A stretch of DNA of 7,987 nt from an uncultured Lachnobacterium sp. Lineage in GTDB: Bacteria; Bacillota; Clostridia; Lachnospirales; Lachnospiraceae. The stretch spans positions 1-7,987 of the forward strand of contig URQG01000079.1 of assembly GCA_900549895.1 (NCBI GenBank), read 5' to 3'. Under the pieces are notes generated by a model. It saw only the letters and a program-made list of their open reading frames with translations. It was not told where the DNA came from and searched no databases. Positions 6,755 through 7,987 of this stretch are shown here, piece after piece; the stretch's first letter is position 1; each line of letters opens with the position of its first letter. The position numbers were made by a program, and so were the translations under genes.

Positions 6755-7633
6755 TTATCTATTAGGAGAGGACGTCAGTGCATCTTTTGCCGCGTTTCTC
6801 TCTTTTTTGGTGCGTGTTCCGTGGCGGAACAGGTAAAATCCCAAAGACAGGGATACGATGGTTACAATCAGTATGATCAGTATCGTAAATACCGTATTGC
6901 CAACATCCGGCAGCAGAGTGCTGATTACGGTTCCCCAAAGATTGAACAGGATATGGAGCAGAATCGAGTAGTAGATGCTGCCGCCCTTTTCGCAGACATA
7001 TCCAAGTACAAGACCGAGTGCAAATGCGTAGATTCCCTGAATCCAGTTCATATGAAAGAGACCAAACAGTAATGCCTGCATGGTATTGGCGAGCCAGAAC
7101 GGCAAAGCCCGGCGGGCAAGATGCATCGTTGTGCCACGGAAGATCAGTTCCTCGCAGACCGGTGCCAGTAAGACCGAGTAGAGCAGCATCGGAAGTGTAA
7201 TCGAGGAGTCAAGTCCTGCGGTCTTGAGAAGATCCTCATATTGCTGAAGCCACTGCGGAAAGGCCATAGAGACCAGACCGACCAGGTAGCTGCTGAAAAA
7301 CTGCATGCCTGGAACAAGTATTGCAACACCTGCAATCTGTGCGACACTGAAGGTGCGTGAAATCTTTGGAAGATATTCGCCACCGAGCGAATGATAATAC
7401 CACAGACCAAAGATAGAAATACATAGGATGGAATACAGGATCATGATGATCGTACTGTAATCCGCATTCAGCATCAGATCGTAGAGCGATTCGATCGGGG
7501 ATGAATTCTGTGGGGTGCGTATGAGAAAGGCAAAAATCGTGCAGCCCATCAGAAAAATGGATGCGATAAACTGTACGGCAGTTGCAATTATGATCGGTAA
7601 AAAGGCAGAAAAAAAATAGCCGACTTTTTTCAT
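6755..7633 (-). CDS. CPBP-family intramembrane glutamic-type metalloprotease (Abi/CAAX-protease-like)
   Basis: 292 residues in the membrane with several hydrophobic spans (about 8-37, 60-80, 97-125, 147-160, 181-193, 200-215, 221-235 and 247-270). The C-terminal half carries the family's active-site signature: EExxxR as E161-E162-L-I-F-R166, FxxxH as F190-G-L-F-H194, and HxxxN as H227-I-L-F-N231. Relatives include CAAX prenyl-protease Rce1 and bacterial proteins linked to bacteriocin maturation or self-immunity. No bacteriocin gene is visible here, so the substrate is unknown. The start at 7633 has GGAG (7644-7641) at 7 nt. A longer frame begins at 7669, but that ATG overlaps the TATAAT -10 box, so it cannot be on the mRNA made from that promoter. 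The C-terminus is basic and cytoplasmic (RHGTRTKKERNAAKD). The gene converges on the small membrane-protein gene with 9 nt between stop codons. Confidence 0.93.
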   Translation of the reverse strand: MKKVGYFFSAFLPIIIATAVQFIASIFLMGCTIFAFLIRTPQNSSPIESLYDLMLNADYSTIIMILYSILCISIFGLWYYHSLGGEYLPKISRTFSVAQIAGVAILVPGMQFFSSYLVGLVSMAFPQWLQQYEDLLKTAGLDSSITLPMLLYSVLLAPVCEELIFRGTTMHLARRALPFWLANTMQALLFGLFHMNWIQGIYAFALGLVLGYVCEKGGSIYYSILLHILFNLWGTVISTLLPDVGNTVFTILIILIVTIVSLSLGFYLFRHGTRTKKERNAAKDALTSSPNR

Positions 7634-7667
7634 GTGTGTTCTCCATTCTGCATAATATTCTTTGCTC

Positions 7668-7696
7668 ATTATACCATATGCCGGATGTTATGCAAA
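7668..7696 (-). promoter_or_regulatory. Extended -10 promoter of the CPBP protease gene
   Basis: On the minus strand, TATAAT (7673-7668) is perfect and preceded by TGG, which fits the TGn extended -10. A weak -35 candidate, TTTGCA (7696-7691), lies 17 bp upstream. The start point near 7661 leaves a leader of about 28 nt before the ATG at 7633. Confidence 0.72.
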
Positions 7697-7715
7697 TTTT
7701 AATACAAGAAATTTG
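7693..7715. repeat. 7-9-7 inverted repeat between divergent promoters, possible operator
   Basis: CAAATTT (7693-7699) and AAATTTG (7709-7715) are separated by 9 bp. The left half overlaps the -35 of the protease promoter and the right half abuts the -35 of the yerC-like promoter. The position suits an operator acting on both genes, but the region is AT-rich and chance is a real alternative. Confidence 0.35.
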
Positions 7716-7744
7716 TTTACTTTAAAACTTTAATATGGTAAAAT
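7716..7744 (+). promoter_or_regulatory. Sigma-A promoter of the TrpR-like gene
   Basis: TTTACT (7716-7721), a 17-bp spacer and TAAAAT (7739-7744), with TGG just before the -10, make a fair extended -10 promoter. Transcription would begin near 7751, leaving about 36 nt of leader with a GAGGGAG ribosome binding site (7776-7782). Confidence 0.65.
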
Positions 7745-7786
7745 TAGCAAGTAAAGATCTACAAAATATAAGAGAGAGGGAGAGCA

Positions 7787-7938
7787 ATGAGCAAGAAACT
7801 TAGAACAGAAGCTGTTGATCACTTGTTTGATGCCATATTATGTCTGAAAGATAGAGAGGAATGTTATACATTTTTTGAGGATGTATGTACGGTGAATGAG
7901 TTATTATCTTTGTCGCAGCGTTTCGAGGTAGCAAAGAT
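7787..7938 (+). CDS. yerC: TrpR-like YerC/YecD family DNA-binding protein, N-terminal fragment (3' end missing)
   Basis: 50 complete native codons plus two bases, beginning MSKKLRTEAVDHLFDAILCL. The pattern ...DAILCLKDREECYTFFEDVCTVNELLSLSQRFEVAK matches the start of the YerC/YecD family, a TrpR-related group of about 95-100 residues. The missing half should hold the rest of the helix-turn-helix (family knowledge). L/S-rich TVNELLSLSQRFEVAK is where the TrpR-like fold begins its DNA-binding helices. The ATG at 7787 is preceded by GGGAG (7778-7782). The final predicted residues LLYTSPSPRDA come from the sequencing adapter, so the apparent 63-residue protein and its stop codon are artefacts. 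In Bacillus a yerC gene precedes pcrB-pcrA-ligA; whether that holds here cannot be seen. The role of the family in this organism is unknown. Confidence 0.87.
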
Positions 7939-7987
7939 CTGTCTCTTATACACATCTCCGAGCCCACGAGACGCGTAGTAATCTCGT
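7939..7987. other. Nextera read-2 adapter, i7 index and start of P7 (sequencing artefact)
   Basis: 7939-7972 is the reverse complement of the full 34-nt Nextera read-2 adapter, opening with the Tn5 mosaic end (7939-7957). 7973-7980 is an 8-base index, GCGTAGTA. 7981-7987, ATCTCGT, is the start of the P7 flow-cell sequence. The order insert-adapter-index-P7 is exactly what a read that runs off the end of a short fragment shows. Confidence 0.98.

Noticed and set aside
6752..7072. 106-codon open frame on the plus strand
   Set aside because: Antisense to the protease gene, polar low-complexity product (QYDQYRKYR), no ribosome binding site suited to it.
6755..7633. Bacteriocin-immunity or phage-defence locus around the CPBP protease
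   Set aside because: The family is sometimes linked to these roles, but no bacteriocin precursor, double-glycine leader, ABC exporter or defence gene is present nearby.
1..7968. Perfect 30-bp terminal inverted repeats flanking the whole window, like a transposon
   Set aside because: They are Nextera adapter with the engineered Tn5 mosaic end, and the right copy continues into an index and P7. No transposase gene is present.

Overview
The window is one short assembly contig from an ordinary chromosomal region of an anaerobic, gut-type Firmicute. Lachnospiraceae or close Clostridia is my best guess, based on moderate GC, strong AGGAGG-like ribosome binding sites, TTGaca/TATAAT promoters, an Hsp33 / two-domain NadE / AsnA set, and a YerC/YecD-type TrpR-like gene. 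About 7,908 bases (31-7938) are genomic. Both ends are untrimmed Illumina Nextera adapter (1-30 and 7939-7987), and the right end even keeps an 8-base index. The outermost residues of the first and last reading frames are therefore artefacts, and both of those genes are cut by the contig edge.

Layout, left to right. (a) 32-352 (+): the C-terminal tail of an unidentified helical protein. (b) 359-1402 (-): an uncharacterised protein with two membrane segments, convergent with (a). (c) 1515-5072 (+): a three-gene run of a SAM-dependent methyltransferase, the redox chaperone hslO (Hsp33) and glutamine-dependent NAD+ synthetase nadE. hslO and nadE overlap by four bases. (d) A strong bidirectional terminator at 5103-5150 separates nadE from the convergent asnA (5170-6180, -). 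(e) asnA and a small four-helix membrane protein (6308-6745, +) diverge from promoters whose -35 boxes overlap. (f) A CPBP-family intramembrane protease (6755-7633, -) runs towards that small gene, and its probable terminator lies inside the small gene's 3' end. (g) The protease diverges from a TrpR-like yerC/yecD gene (7787 onwards, +) that the contig end truncates.

How the genes relate: NadE and AsnA both amidate an acid through an adenylylated intermediate, NadE with glutamine-derived ammonia and AsnA with free ammonia. Hsp33 senses oxidation and is co-expressed with NAD synthesis. Beyond these links the window looks like housekeeping genes mixed with uncharacterised membrane proteins.

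For five genes a longer in-frame start exists upstream but is not supported. In three cases the longer start falls inside a promoter element and in all five a good ribosome binding site precedes the shorter start, so shorter starts are given here. No intergenic stretch exceeds 300 bases. I saw no rRNA, tRNA, CRISPR array, insertion sequence or phage gene, and no convincing undescribed multi-gene system. The most useful findings are the adapter contamination, the overlapping divergent promoters and the terminator embedded in a neighbouring gene.
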